The notes under the pieces were generated by a model. It was not told the origin of the DNA and searched no databases. It was given only the letters and a program-made list of their open reading frames with translations. Shown piece by piece: positions 52,975 to 60,899 of a stretch of DNA of 64,000 bases (positions within the stretch are counted from its first letter, which is position 1; each line of letters begins with the position of its first letter). The DNA is from Nonomuraea rhodomycinica (GTDB lineage Bacteria; Actinomycetota; Actinomycetes; Streptosporangiales; Streptosporangiaceae). The translations under genes and the position numbers were made by a program. Where the stretch lies: contig NZ_JABWGO010000001.1 in the NCBI RefSeq assembly GCF_013363995.1, positions 682,001-746,000 on the forward strand, given 5' to 3'.

Positions 52975-53928
52975 ATGAGGGATCTGGCATGGGGCATCGC
53001 CGCCACCGGCGGCATCGCGCGGACCGTGGGCGCGGTCATCGCGGCGGAGCCCGGCATGCGGGTGGCCGCGGTCGGGTCGCGTGACCTCGGCCGCGCCGCC
53101 GCGCTGGCCGCGGAGCTCGGCGCCGAGTCGGCCCACGGCTCCTACGCGGAGCTGTGCGCCGACCCGGCGGTCGACGCGGTGTACGTGGCCACGCCCCACG
53201 CCCAGCACCTGGCGGTCGCCGAGGCGGCCATCGCGGCGGGCAAGGCCGTGCTGTGCGAGAAGCCGCTGGCCGCCTCGGTGGCCGACGCCGAGCGCATGGT
53301 GCGCCTGGCCCGCGAGGCCGGGGTGTTCCTCATGGAAGCGATGTGGATGCGCTTCAACCCGCTCATCCGGCGGATGGCCGCCGACCCGCGCTTCGGCGAG
53401 ATCCGTTCGGTTCACGCCAGCTTTGGCTTCGCTTTGCCGTTCGACCCCGCCCACCGGCTGTGGGCGCCGGAACTGGGCGGCGGGGCCCTGCTCGACCTGG
53501 GGATCTACCCGTTCGGGCTGGCGCAGTTGCTGCTGGGGGCGCCGTCGGAGGTGCGGATGACGGGCAGCCTCGCGCCGTCGGGCGTGGACGCCGAGGCCGG
53601 CGGCGTGCTCGTCTACCCCGGCGGGCGGCGGGCGATCGTGGAGACGTCTTTACTCGCGCCGTACCCGAACAGCGCGTACGTGGTGGGCACGGGGATGCGG
53701 GCCGACATCCAGGCGCCGTTCTGGGCGCCGAGCCGCCTGGTGCTCACCGGACCCTCGATGGAGACGGAGGTCCACGAGCTCGACCCGGCCGACAACGGAT
53801 ACGCCGGGGAGCTGCGCGAGGTGCGGGACGCGCTGGCGGAGGGACGGACTGAGAGCCATGTCATGCCGCTCGACGAAAGCCTCGCCATGATGGGGCTTCT
53901 GGAGGCCGCGCGGGCCCAGCTCTCCTGA
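52975..53928 (+). CDS. Gfo/Idh/MocA-family oxidoreductase
   Basis: A 317-residue NAD(P)-dependent dehydrogenase. The Rossmann part starts at LAWGIAATGGIARTVGAVIA, VDAVYVATPHAQHL and LCEKPLA (the conserved Lys-Pro) follow, and MEAMWMRFNP and LLDLGIYPFGLAQLL form the catalytic half, close to trans-1,2-dihydrobenzene-1,2-diol dehydrogenase-type members. The substrate is unknown, probably a sugar or cyclic polyol. It lies 19 bases after the aldo/keto reductase on the same strand but has its own -10 element directly before the ATG. Confidence 0.9.
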   Translation: MRDLAWGIAATGGIARTVGAVIAAEPGMRVAAVGSRDLGRAAALAAELGAESAHGSYAELCADPAVDAVYVATPHAQHLAVAEAAIAAGKAVLCEKPLAASVADAERMVRLAREAGVFLMEAMWMRFNPLIRRMAADPRFGEIRSVHASFGFALPFDPAHRLWAPELGGGALLDLGIYPFGLAQLLLGAPSEVRMTGSLAPSGVDAEAGGVLVYPGGRRAIVETSLLAPYPNSAYVVGTGMRADIQAPFWAPSRLVLTGPSMETEVHELDPADNGYAGELREVRDALAEGRTESHVMPLDESLAMMGLLEAARAQLS

Positions 53929-54050
53929 CTGGGCATTTATCCACTTGTAATCCTCTTGCCGGATGTATTACCTTAAGTCCTGTTCGTCGGCTTACGTCCG
54001 TTTTGCCGGTTCGTTGCCGACTCCCTCTGAAATCATCACAGGACCCCCCT

Positions 54051-54184
54051 GTGACCGCTGAATCCGCCTGAGCGCGGAACCGGGGACCCACTTCCCTTGG
54101 GGTGAATCGGCACGTCTGCGTGCCGTAGGGCAGCTTCCACGCCCGAACCCGTCAGCTAACCCGGTAAGCGGCATGGAAGCAAGG
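54051..54184 (+). ncRNA. ydaO-type cyclic di-AMP riboswitch
   Basis: The leader carries the ydaO consensus in order: CCGCTGAATCCGCC, GGAACCGGGGACCCAC, GGGGTGAATC, TAGGGCAGC, CCGAACCCGTCAGCTAACC and GGTAAGCGG. CCGCT (54055-54059) can pair with AGCGG (54167-54171) as the closing stem. It lies 15 bases upstream of the ATG of a secreted CHAP hydrolase. In actinomycetes this class, which usually turns expression off when c-di-AMP is high, precedes wall hydrolases and resuscitation factors. Confidence 0.92.
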
Positions 54185-54198
54185 AGCATCCCTTCTCG

Positions 54199-54885
54199 AT
54201 GGCCAAGCACCGTCTCATCCGTGCCCTCACGCCCGGTTCGATCCGCGCCGCCCTCGGCGCGACCGTCCTCGCCTCGGCCGCCTTCGGCGCCGTCGCGCCG
54301 GCCCATGCGGACACTCCCGAGCAGGTCGGCCCGGCCGCCAAGTCCTCCGTCGTCCAGACGGCCGAGCACGCCGCCGCCAACCAGCGGGTCAACGTGACCG
54401 CGCAGCAGGTCCTCGACGTCGCCCGCGCCCAGATCGGCACGTCCGAGAACTCCGCCGGCGGCGGCACCAAGTTCCAGAAGTGGTACGCGACCTCGCAGCG
54501 CGCGATGGAGACCGTCAAGCGTGACGGCGGCGCGCCGACCGAGTACCTCAACGCCGCCTGGTGCTCGATGTTCGTCTCCTGGGTCGGCGAGCAGACCGGC
54601 GCCCGCCCGCAGGTCGGCTGGGACGCCTACACCGTGGAGCACGCCCGCTGGTTCGCCGCCAACCACCGCTGGGGCAGCACGCCCAAGCCGGGCGCCGTCG
54701 TGTTCTTCTCCTGGAGCGGCAGCAAGAGCATCGACGCCATCAACCACGTCGGCTTCGTCGTCAAGGACAACGGCGACGGCACCATCTCGACGATCGAGGG
54801 CAACACCGGCAACGGCCGCGTCGAGGCCCGGGTCCGGCCGACCTCCCAGGTCGTCGGCTACGGCTACCCCAACTACAAGGCCTGA
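54199..54885 (+). CDS. Secreted CHAP-domain peptidoglycan hydrolase
   Basis: A 228-residue exported hydrolase acting on the cell wall as an amidase or endopeptidase. A signal peptide with cleavage after AHA (near residue 36) is followed by a short spacer and then a CHAP domain from about 70. Catalytic Cys is near 122 (AAWCSMFVSWVG), the His near 183 (INHVGFV), and an Asn/Glu in IEGNTGNG. Expression is evidently controlled by the c-di-AMP riboswitch in its leader, linking wall turnover to that second messenger. A hairpin follows the gene. Which bond it cuts is not known. Confidence 0.92.
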   Translation: MAKHRLIRALTPGSIRAALGATVLASAAFGAVAPAHADTPEQVGPAAKSSVVQTAEHAAANQRVNVTAQQVLDVARAQIGTSENSAGGGTKFQKWYATSQRAMETVKRDGGAPTEYLNAAWCSMFVSWVGEQTGARPQVGWDAYTVEHARWFAANHRWGSTPKPGAVVFFSWSGSKSIDAINHVGFVVKDNGDGTISTIEGNTGNGRVEARVRPTSQVVGYGYPNYKA

Positions 54886-54900
54886 CCTCCCCCAGGTCGG

Positions 54901-54953
54901 CCTCCCCCTCCCCCCTTCCCCCTCTCCCCCTCTCCCCCTCTCCCCCTCTCCCC
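54901..54953 (+). repeat. CT-rich octamer repeat
   Basis: A pure pyrimidine tract whose second half (54922-54953) is four copies of the octamer CTCTCCCC-type unit. It lies between the CHAP gene and its hairpin. Length variation among strains is likely. Confidence 0.8.
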
Positions 54954-54960
54954 AATGAGC

Positions 54961-54991
54961 GAGCGCGCGCCATCCCCCGAGGCGCGCGCTC
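54961..54991 (+). terminator. Terminator hairpin after the CHAP gene
   Basis: GAGCGCGCGCC and GGCGCGCGCTC form a perfect 11-bp stem with a nine-base loop. No T-run follows. The remaining bases of the 383-base gap (54886-55268) hold the CT repeat, two CebR boxes and the ceb promoter. Confidence 0.7.
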
Positions 54992-55056
54992 GTCGCATTC
55001 CGGGAGGATCTCGCTCCGGCTTGTCCGGTCCTGTGGCATTAAGGGGACAGATGGTA

Positions 55057-55070
55057 TGGGAGCGCTCCCA
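55057..55070. promoter_or_regulatory. CebR operator box 1
   Basis: TGGGAGCGCTCCCA is the exact palindrome recognised by the Streptomyces cellobiose repressor CebR. This copy is about 200 bases ahead of cebE. Its centre is 131 bases from that of box 2. Confidence 0.9.
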
Positions 55071-55154
55071 GCGGCCTTTTCGCGTCGTTTATGGTGCTCT
55101 ATCCCCTTCAGCGGCGGTGAATCGCCCCCGAGGTAACGGTTGCGTTTCGGGGCG

Positions 55155-55201
55155 TTGACGGCCCCCACGCGATGAGGGCACTCTTTGTGGGAGCGCTCCC
55201 A
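55155..55201 (+). promoter_or_regulatory. ceb promoter with CebR operator box 2
   Basis: TTGACG at 55155-55160 is a good -35; CACTCT at 55179-55184, 18 bases later, is a weak -10. The second perfect TGGGAGCGCTCCCA (55188-55201) would cover the transcription start, so CebR binding should block the ceb operon until cello-oligosaccharides release it. Confidence 0.75.
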
Positions 55202-55268
55202 AGACCTTCCCATCGCGGCGGCGGGCCGCGATGCACCTCCCACATTCACCACCCAAGAGGGGTACGGA

Positions 55269-56603
55269 ATGAAGAACCACAAGCGCTTCGTCGTGACCGG
55301 AGCCGCGATGACGGCGCTGCTGGCCATCGCGGCGTGCAGCGGCGGCGGTGGCGGCACCACGTCGTCGGGCTCCGGCAGCAGCACGGCGCCGGCCGAGCCG
55401 GTCACGATCAACGTGCACACCTTCGGCGGCGGCGAGAACTTCGGTTACGACGAGGCCGTCAAGAAGTGGAACGCCGAGCACCCGAACATCCAGATCAAGT
55501 ACACCAACCTCACGGACCGGTTCGAGGACGTGTACCTGCCGCAGCTCCTCCAGCGTCTCCAGGCGGGGGCAGGCGCCGGGGACGTCGTCGGCATCGACGA
55601 GGGCGCGATGGGCCTCATGGCGGCCCGCCCGCAGTTCTTCACCGACCTCGGTCAGTACGGCCTGGACAGCCGCAAGGCGGACTTCCCCGCCGCCAAGTGG
55701 GAGGCGGGCGTGAACGCGGACGGCAAGCTGTTCGCGCTCGGCACCGACATGGGCGGCATGACCATGTGCTACCGCAAGGACCTGTTCAAGAAGGCCGGCC
55801 TGCCCACGGACCGCGAGGAGGTCGGCAAGCTCTGGCCCGACTGGAACGCGTTCCTGGAGACGGGCAAGAAGTTCGAGGCCGCCAAGACGGGCGCCAAGTT
55901 CATGGACGGCCCCAACACGATCTACAACGTGATCCTCTTCCAGGAGGCGCCGAAGAACGGCAACCTGTCCTACTTCGACAAGAACAACCAGCTCGTCATC
56001 GAGTCCAACCCGGCCGTCAAGACCTCCTTCGACTGGGTGACCACCTTCAGCAAGGCCGGCCTGACCGCCAAGCTGCAGGCGTGGAGCCCGGCGTGGGACA
56101 AGGCCATCAAGGGCGGCGGCTTCGCCACCATGGGCTGCCCGTCGTGGATGCTCGGCGTGATCGAGGGCAAGGCGGGTCCGTCCAACAAGGGCAACTGGGA
56201 CGTCGCGGCGGTGCCCGGCGGCACGGGCAACTGGGGCGGTTCCTGGCTGGCGGTGCCCAAGCAGAGCAAGCACCCCAAGGAGGCCGCCGAGGTCGTGAAC
56301 TACCTCACCGGCAAGGAGGGCCACATCGCGGCCTTCAAGGAGGCCGGCGCGTTCCCGAGTTCGCTGCCCGCGCAGCAGGACCCCGAGGTGGCGAACCTGA
56401 AGAACGCCTACTTCAACGACGCGCCGACCGGCAAGATCTTCAGCGAGTCGGTCGCGAAGCTCCAGCCGGTCTTCTTCGGTGAGAAGCACGCCCAGGTCAA
56501 GACGGCCGTCGAGAAGGTCATCGAGGGCATGGACCAGGGCGCGATCAAGTACGACGAGGCCTGGTCGAAGTTCGTCGCGGCGGGCGTGAAGGCCGCGGGC
56601 TGA
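55269..56603 (+). CDS. cebE: Cello-oligosaccharide-binding lipoprotein CebE
   Basis: A 444-residue surface lipoprotein that binds cellobiose or cellotriose. The signal peptide ends in a lipobox AIAAC with the Cys near 23, then a Gly/Ser spacer and a periplasmic-binding-type domain (ITINVHTFGGGENFGYDEAV-like opening, GDVVGIDEGAMGLMAARPQF, LVIESNPAVKTSFDWV). ATG 55269 is used as the signal peptide begins there and GAGGGG precedes it. It heads cebEFG-bglC-cebR and follows two CebR boxes. The assignment to cellobiose rests on these boxes and the GH1 enzyme, not on binding residues. Confidence 0.9.
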   Translation: MKNHKRFVVTGAAMTALLAIAACSGGGGGTTSSGSGSSTAPAEPVTINVHTFGGGENFGYDEAVKKWNAEHPNIQIKYTNLTDRFEDVYLPQLLQRLQAGAGAGDVVGIDEGAMGLMAARPQFFTDLGQYGLDSRKADFPAAKWEAGVNADGKLFALGTDMGGMTMCYRKDLFKKAGLPTDREEVGKLWPDWNAFLETGKKFEAAKTGAKFMDGPNTIYNVILFQEAPKNGNLSYFDKNNQLVIESNPAVKTSFDWVTTFSKAGLTAKLQAWSPAWDKAIKGGGFATMGCPSWMLGVIEGKAGPSNKGNWDVAAVPGGTGNWGGSWLAVPKQSKHPKEAAEVVNYLTGKEGHIAAFKEAGAFPSSLPAQQDPEVANLKNAYFNDAPTGKIFSESVAKLQPVFFGEKHAQVKTAVEKVIEGMDQGAIKYDEAWSKFVAAGVKAAG

Positions 56604-56702
56604 CCCCCGTGAAGGCGGCGGGCTGACCCCGCCCCAGGACCGGGTGGCGCCCCTTCCCCTCTGCGGGCGCCACCCCTCCCCGCCCCGGCTCGAAAGGCTT
56701 CC

Positions 56703-57656
56703 ATGACTCTCCAACTCGCGTCGCCGCCCCGGAAGGCGCCGGGCAGGCGGACCGCCCCGTCCCGGCGGATGGCCCGCTTCGACCTCAAGGGCGTGCCGTA
56801 CCTGCTGGTGTCGCCCTACTACCTGCTGTTCGCGATCTTCGGCGTCTTCCCGCTCGGGTACACCCTGTGGGTCTCGCTCCACGACTGGGAGCTGGCCGGC
56901 GACACCAAGTTCACCGGCCTGGCCAACTACGGCGAGCTGATCACGGACGGATCCTTCTGGAACGCCGTCGTCAACACGCTCGGCATGTTCGTCGTGGCCA
57001 CCGTGCCCCAGATCGTGCTCGCGCTGATGCTGGCCAACGCCCTCAACAAGAGGCTGCGCGGCCGGCTGCTGCTGCGCCTGGGCGTGCTGCTGCCGCTCGT
57101 CACCTCGGTCGTCGCCGTCGCCGTCGTCTTCAGCCAGCTCTACAGCCGCGACTACGGCCTGTTCAACTGGATCCTGTCCTGGTTCGGCGTCGACCCGATC
57201 ACCTGGCAGAACGAGAAGTGGTCGTCCTGGATCGCGATCTCCACGATGATCGACTGGCGCTGGACCGGCTACAACGCCATCATCCTGCTCGCCGCGATGC
57301 AGACGATCCCGCGCGACCTGTACGAGGCCGCCGCCATCGACGGCGCCACCGCCCGCACCCAGTTCTGGCGCATCACGGTGCCGATGCTGCGGCCGACGAT
57401 CGTCTTCGTCGTGTTCATCTCCACGATCGGCGGGCTGACGCTGTTCGCCGAGCCGGTCATGTTCGAGGGCAACCCGATGATGACGGGCGGCACCACCGGC
57501 CAGTACCAGACGGTGGCCATGTTCATCGTCAAGTCCGCCTTCCGCGACTTCGAGATGGGCTACGCCGCGGCGGCCGCCTGGCTGCTGTTCGTGCTCATCC
57601 TGGTCGGCACCATGATCAACTACTGGTTCACCCGGCGCATCGGAGGGGCCAAGTGA
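56703..57656 (+). CDS. cebF: Cello-oligosaccharide ABC permease CebF
   Basis: A 317-residue CUT1 permease with six membrane helices. VPYLLVSPYYLLFAIFGVFP is the usual first helix, and LYEAAAIDGATARTQFWRIT is the EAA coupling motif for the ATPase. The short cytoplasmic N terminus is basic. It follows cebE after 99 bases and overlaps cebG as GTGA. No dedicated ATPase gene is present in the operon. Confidence 0.93.
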   Translation: MTLQLASPPRKAPGRRTAPSRRMARFDLKGVPYLLVSPYYLLFAIFGVFPLGYTLWVSLHDWELAGDTKFTGLANYGELITDGSFWNAVVNTLGMFVVATVPQIVLALMLANALNKRLRGRLLLRLGVLLPLVTSVVAVAVVFSQLYSRDYGLFNWILSWFGVDPITWQNEKWSSWIAISTMIDWRWTGYNAIILLAAMQTIPRDLYEAAAIDGATARTQFWRITVPMLRPTIVFVVFISTIGGLTLFAEPVMFEGNPMMTGGTTGQYQTVAMFIVKSAFRDFEMGYAAAAAWLLFVLILVGTMINYWFTRRIGGAK

Positions 57657-58489
57657 ACAACCGCCTCTGGGACGCCGGCCTCATCACCAAGGTCGTGCTC
57701 GGGTTCGCGCTGCTGCTGTCGGCGTTCCCGATCTACTACATGTTCATCATGGCGACGCGCACCAACGACGACGCCGTCGAGACGCCGCCGCCGCTGCTGC
57801 CCGGCGGCCACCTCGGCGAGAACATCCAGCGGCTGCTCGCCACCGAGGACGCCAACTTCGTCACCGGCCTGGTCAACTCCGCGATCGTCGCCGTCACGGT
57901 GACGGCGTCGGTGGTGCTCATCTCGACGCTGGCCGGCTTCGCGTTCGCCAAGCTCCGCTTCCCCGGCTCCAAGGTCCTGCTCGGGCTGATCCTCGTCACG
58001 ATGATGGTGCCGCTCCAGCAGATGGGCATGGTCCCGCTGTACGAGATGATGGTCAAGCTCGAATGGACCGGCCAGCTCAAGGCGGTCATCCTGCCGTTCC
58101 TCGTCAACGGGTTCGGCGTGTTCATGATGACCCAGTACACCGCCCAGGCCGTGCCCGACGAGCTGGTCGAGGCGGCCCGGGTCGACGGGGCGACCACCCT
58201 GGGCATCTACGGCCGGGTCGTCCTGCCCGCGCTGCGGCCCGGGATGGCGGTGCTGGCGCTGCTCGTGTTCATGCAGACCTGGAACGAGTTCATGTGGCCG
58301 CTCATCGTGCTGAACCCGGACAACCCGGTGGTCCAGACGTCGATCGCGGCGCTCAACTCCGCCCACGGCACGGACTACGTGATGCTGTTCACCGGCACCG
58401 CCGCCTCCGTCCTCCCTCTCTTCGTGGTTTTCGTGCTGTTCGGCCGGCAGATCGTCGGCGGACTGATGGAAGGTGCGGTCAAGGCGTGA
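57653..58489 (+). CDS. cebG: Cello-oligosaccharide ABC permease CebG
   Basis: A 278-residue CUT1 permease, the partner of CebF. VVLGFALLLSAFPIYYMFIM is the first membrane helix, ELVEAARVDGATTLGIYGRV the EAA motif, and QIVGGLMEGAVKA the typical C terminus. GTG 57653 lies in a GTGA overlap with cebF and has GGAGGGG just upstream. The long in-frame extension before it is a shadow of cebF. Its own stop overlaps a possible GTG of bglC. Confidence 0.93.
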   Translation: MNNRLWDAGLITKVVLGFALLLSAFPIYYMFIMATRTNDDAVETPPPLLPGGHLGENIQRLLATEDANFVTGLVNSAIVAVTVTASVVLISTLAGFAFAKLRFPGSKVLLGLILVTMMVPLQQMGMVPLYEMMVKLEWTGQLKAVILPFLVNGFGVFMMTQYTAQAVPDELVEAARVDGATTLGIYGRVVLPALRPGMAVLALLVFMQTWNEFMWPLIVLNPDNPVVQTSIAALNSAHGTDYVMLFTGTAASVLPLFVVFVLFGRQIVGGLMEGAVKA

Positions 58490-58506
58490 CGACTCAAGAG
58501 GAGCAG

Positions 58507-59895
58507 ATGAGCTCCCACCTGCGGTTCCCACCGGGATTCGCCTGGGGCGCGGCCACCTCGGCGTACCAGATCGAGGGCGCGGTGAGCGACGACGGGCGCG
58601 GCGTCTCCATCTGGGACACCTTCACCAAGCGGCCCGGACGGGTGGTGGGCGGCCACCACGCGGACGTGGCCATCGACCACTACCACCGCTACCGCGACGA
58701 CGTCGCCGTCATGGCCGACCTCGGCCTGAGCGCCTACCGGTTCTCGGTGTCGTGGCCGCGGATCCAGCCGGCGGGCTCGGGCGCGTTCAACCACAAGGGG
58801 CTCGACTTCTACAAGCGGCTCTGCGACGAGCTGCTGGCCCGCGGCATCGACCCGTGGCTGACCCTCTACCACTGGGACCTGCCGCAGGCGCTGGAGGACG
58901 CGGGCGGCTGGCCCGAGCGGGACACCGCCTACCGCTTCGCCGAGTACGCGCTGTGCGTCCACGACGCGCTCAAGGATCACGTGCACACGTTCAGCACGGT
59001 CAACGAGCCGTGGTGCGCCGCCTTCCTCGGCTACGCCTCGGGCGAGCACGCCCCGGGCCGGCGGGAGCCGGACAGCGCCATCCGGGCCGCCCACCACCTC
59101 AACCTCGCCCACGGGCTGGCCGTACGGGCCATGAACGCGCGACGGGTGGGCGGCTGCGTCAACCTGTACGCGATCACCCCGGCCACCGGCAGCGACGCCG
59201 ACCTCGACGCGGCGCGGCGCATCGACGGGCTGCAGAACCGCTTCTTCCTCGACGCGCTGCTGCTCGGCCGCTACCCCGAGGACGTCCTGGCCGACCTCGG
59301 CATGGACACCGGCTTCATCCACGACGGCGACCTGGCCACCATCAACGCGCCGCTCGACGTGCTGCTCGTCAACTACTACAGCCGCTTCACCGTTTCGGGA
59401 GCCGGAGGCGGCAAGGCGTCGGCGGCGGCGGCCCCGACGGAGACGGGTTCGCCGTGGGTCGGCAGCGAGCACGTGTCGTTCGTCAACGGCGGGCGGCCGG
59501 TCACCGCGATGGGCTGGGAGATCGACGACGCCGGCCTGCTGGAGGTGCTGCAGCGGGTGGCGCGCGACTACCCGGCGATCCCGCTGGTGGTCTCCGAGAA
59601 CGGCGCCGCGTTCGACGACGTGCTCAAGGACGGCCGGGTCCACGACGCCGAGCGCACCGCCTACCTCGACTGCCACCTGCGCGCCTGCCGGGAGGCGATC
59701 GACGCGGGGGTGCCGCTGCAGGGCTACTTCGCCTGGTCGCTGATGGACAATTTCGAGTGGGCGTGGGGGTACGGCAAGCGTTTCGGGCTGGTCCACGTGG
59801 ACTTCGAGACCCAGGAACGGGTGCTGAAGGACAGCGCACGCTGGTACAGCCAGATCATCCGGCAGAATAGGCGCCATGAACCGACCGACTCTTGA
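58507..59895 (+). CDS. bglC: GH1 beta-glucosidase BglC
   Basis: A 462-residue cytoplasmic beta-glucosidase that hydrolyses imported cellobiose to glucose. The GH1 opening RFPPGFAWGAATSAYQIEGA is present, the acid/base Glu is near 167 (TVNEPW), and the nucleophile Glu near 364 (VSENGAA), with a typical late WSLMDNFEWAWGYGKRFGLV. ATG 58507 follows AGAGGAG; a GTG at 58486 overlapping cebG would add seven residues. The end overlaps the cebR start by 20 bases. Expression is expected to be CebR-controlled, and its glucose would feed glucokinase. Confidence 0.95.
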   Translation: MSSHLRFPPGFAWGAATSAYQIEGAVSDDGRGVSIWDTFTKRPGRVVGGHHADVAIDHYHRYRDDVAVMADLGLSAYRFSVSWPRIQPAGSGAFNHKGLDFYKRLCDELLARGIDPWLTLYHWDLPQALEDAGGWPERDTAYRFAEYALCVHDALKDHVHTFSTVNEPWCAAFLGYASGEHAPGRREPDSAIRAAHHLNLAHGLAVRAMNARRVGGCVNLYAITPATGSDADLDAARRIDGLQNRFFLDALLLGRYPEDVLADLGMDTGFIHDGDLATINAPLDVLLVNYYSRFTVSGAGGGKASAAAAPTETGSPWVGSEHVSFVNGGRPVTAMGWEIDDAGLLEVLQRVARDYPAIPLVVSENGAAFDDVLKDGRVHDAERTAYLDCHLRACREAIDAGVPLQGYFAWSLMDNFEWAWGYGKRFGLVHVDFETQERVLKDSARWYSQIIRQNRRHEPTDS

Positions 59896-60874
59896 GGCAG
59901 TCGCGGCCCGGGCCGGGGTCGGCCGGGGCACGGTGTCCAGGGTCATCAACGGGTCCCCCAACGTCAGCGAGAAGGCGCGCGAGGCGGTCCGCCAGGCCAT
60001 CGAGGAGCTGGGCTACGTGCCCAACCGGGCCGCGCGCGCCCTCGTCACCCGGCGCACCGACACGGTGGCCCTGGTGGTGTCCGAGAGCGAGCTGCGGGTC
60101 TTCGACGAGCCGTACTTCGCGGGCACGATCAGGGGCATCGGCTCGGCGCTGTCCGAGACCGGGCTCCAGCTCATCCTCGCGATGGCGCAGTCGGACGAGG
60201 AGCACGAGCGGCTGGAGCACTACCTGACGGGGCAGCACGTCGACGGCGTGCTGCTCCTGTCGCTGCACGGCGACGACCCGCTGCCCGGCCGGCTGGAGGC
60301 GATGGGCGTGCCCACCGTGCTCGGCGGCCGGCCGGTGGGCCCGGCCCCCTACAGCTACGTCGACATGGACAACCGGGCCGGCGCCCGGCAGGCGGTCAAG
60401 CACCTGCTGGGCCTCGGCCGGGCCTCGATCGCCACCATCGCCGGTCCGCAGGACATGGGGGTGGGCGTCGACCGGCTGGCCGGCTACCGCGACGCGCTGC
60501 TCAGCTCCGGCATGCCGGAGCTGGTGGCCTACGGCGACTTCTCCGAGGAGAGCGGCGCCTCGGCGATGCGCGAGCTGCTGGCGGAGCACCCGGGGCTGGA
60601 CGCGGTGTTCACCGCCTCCGACCTCATGGCGGTGGGCGCGATGCGGGTGCTGAAGGCCGCGGGCCGCGCCATCCCGGACGACGTGGCGGTGGTCGGCTTC
60701 GAGGACTCGAAGGCGGCCGCGCACACCGACCCGCCGCTGACCACGGTCCACCAGCCGACCGAGGCGATGGGCCGGCAGATGGCGCAGCTCCTGGTGGCCC
60801 GCATCAACGGCGAGGAGGTGCGCCAGCCGGTGGTCATCCTCGACACCCACCTGGTGCTGCGCGCGTCGGCCTGA
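59876..60874 (+). CDS. cebR: LacI-family cellobiose repressor CebR
   Basis: A 332-residue LacI-family repressor. RPTLEAVAARAGVGRGTVSR is the helix-turn-helix, followed by the hinge and a periplasmic-binding-like sensor. The first gene of the operon has two perfect CebR boxes upstream and BglC precedes it, so CebR identity is likely. It sits at the 3' end of the operon, overlapping bglC by 20 bases, whereas in Streptomyces cebR is usually transcribed separately upstream of cebE. The transcript would therefore include its own repressor, giving negative feedback. Confidence 0.87.
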   Translation: MNRPTLEAVAARAGVGRGTVSRVINGSPNVSEKAREAVRQAIEELGYVPNRAARALVTRRTDTVALVVSESELRVFDEPYFAGTIRGIGSALSETGLQLILAMAQSDEEHERLEHYLTGQHVDGVLLLSLHGDDPLPGRLEAMGVPTVLGGRPVGPAPYSYVDMDNRAGARQAVKHLLGLGRASIATIAGPQDMGVGVDRLAGYRDALLSSGMPELVAYGDFSEESGASAMRELLAEHPGLDAVFTASDLMAVGAMRVLKAAGRAIPDDVAVVGFEDSKAAAHTDPPLTTVHQPTEAMGRQMAQLLVARINGEEVRQPVVILDTHLVLRASA

Positions 60875-60899
60875 CCTGAGACCCGGAGGACCCCCCTCG

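Noticed and set aside
54886..55184. Plus-strand frames continuing through the CT tract after the CHAP gene
   Set aside because: Encoded Ser/Pro repeats arise from the CT octamer, and the hairpin and operators show that the region is non-coding.
55057..55201. CebR boxes as part of a general inverted-repeat family or CRISPR
   Set aside because: Only two copies exist here, each an exact known operator; no spacer-repeat array was found anywhere.
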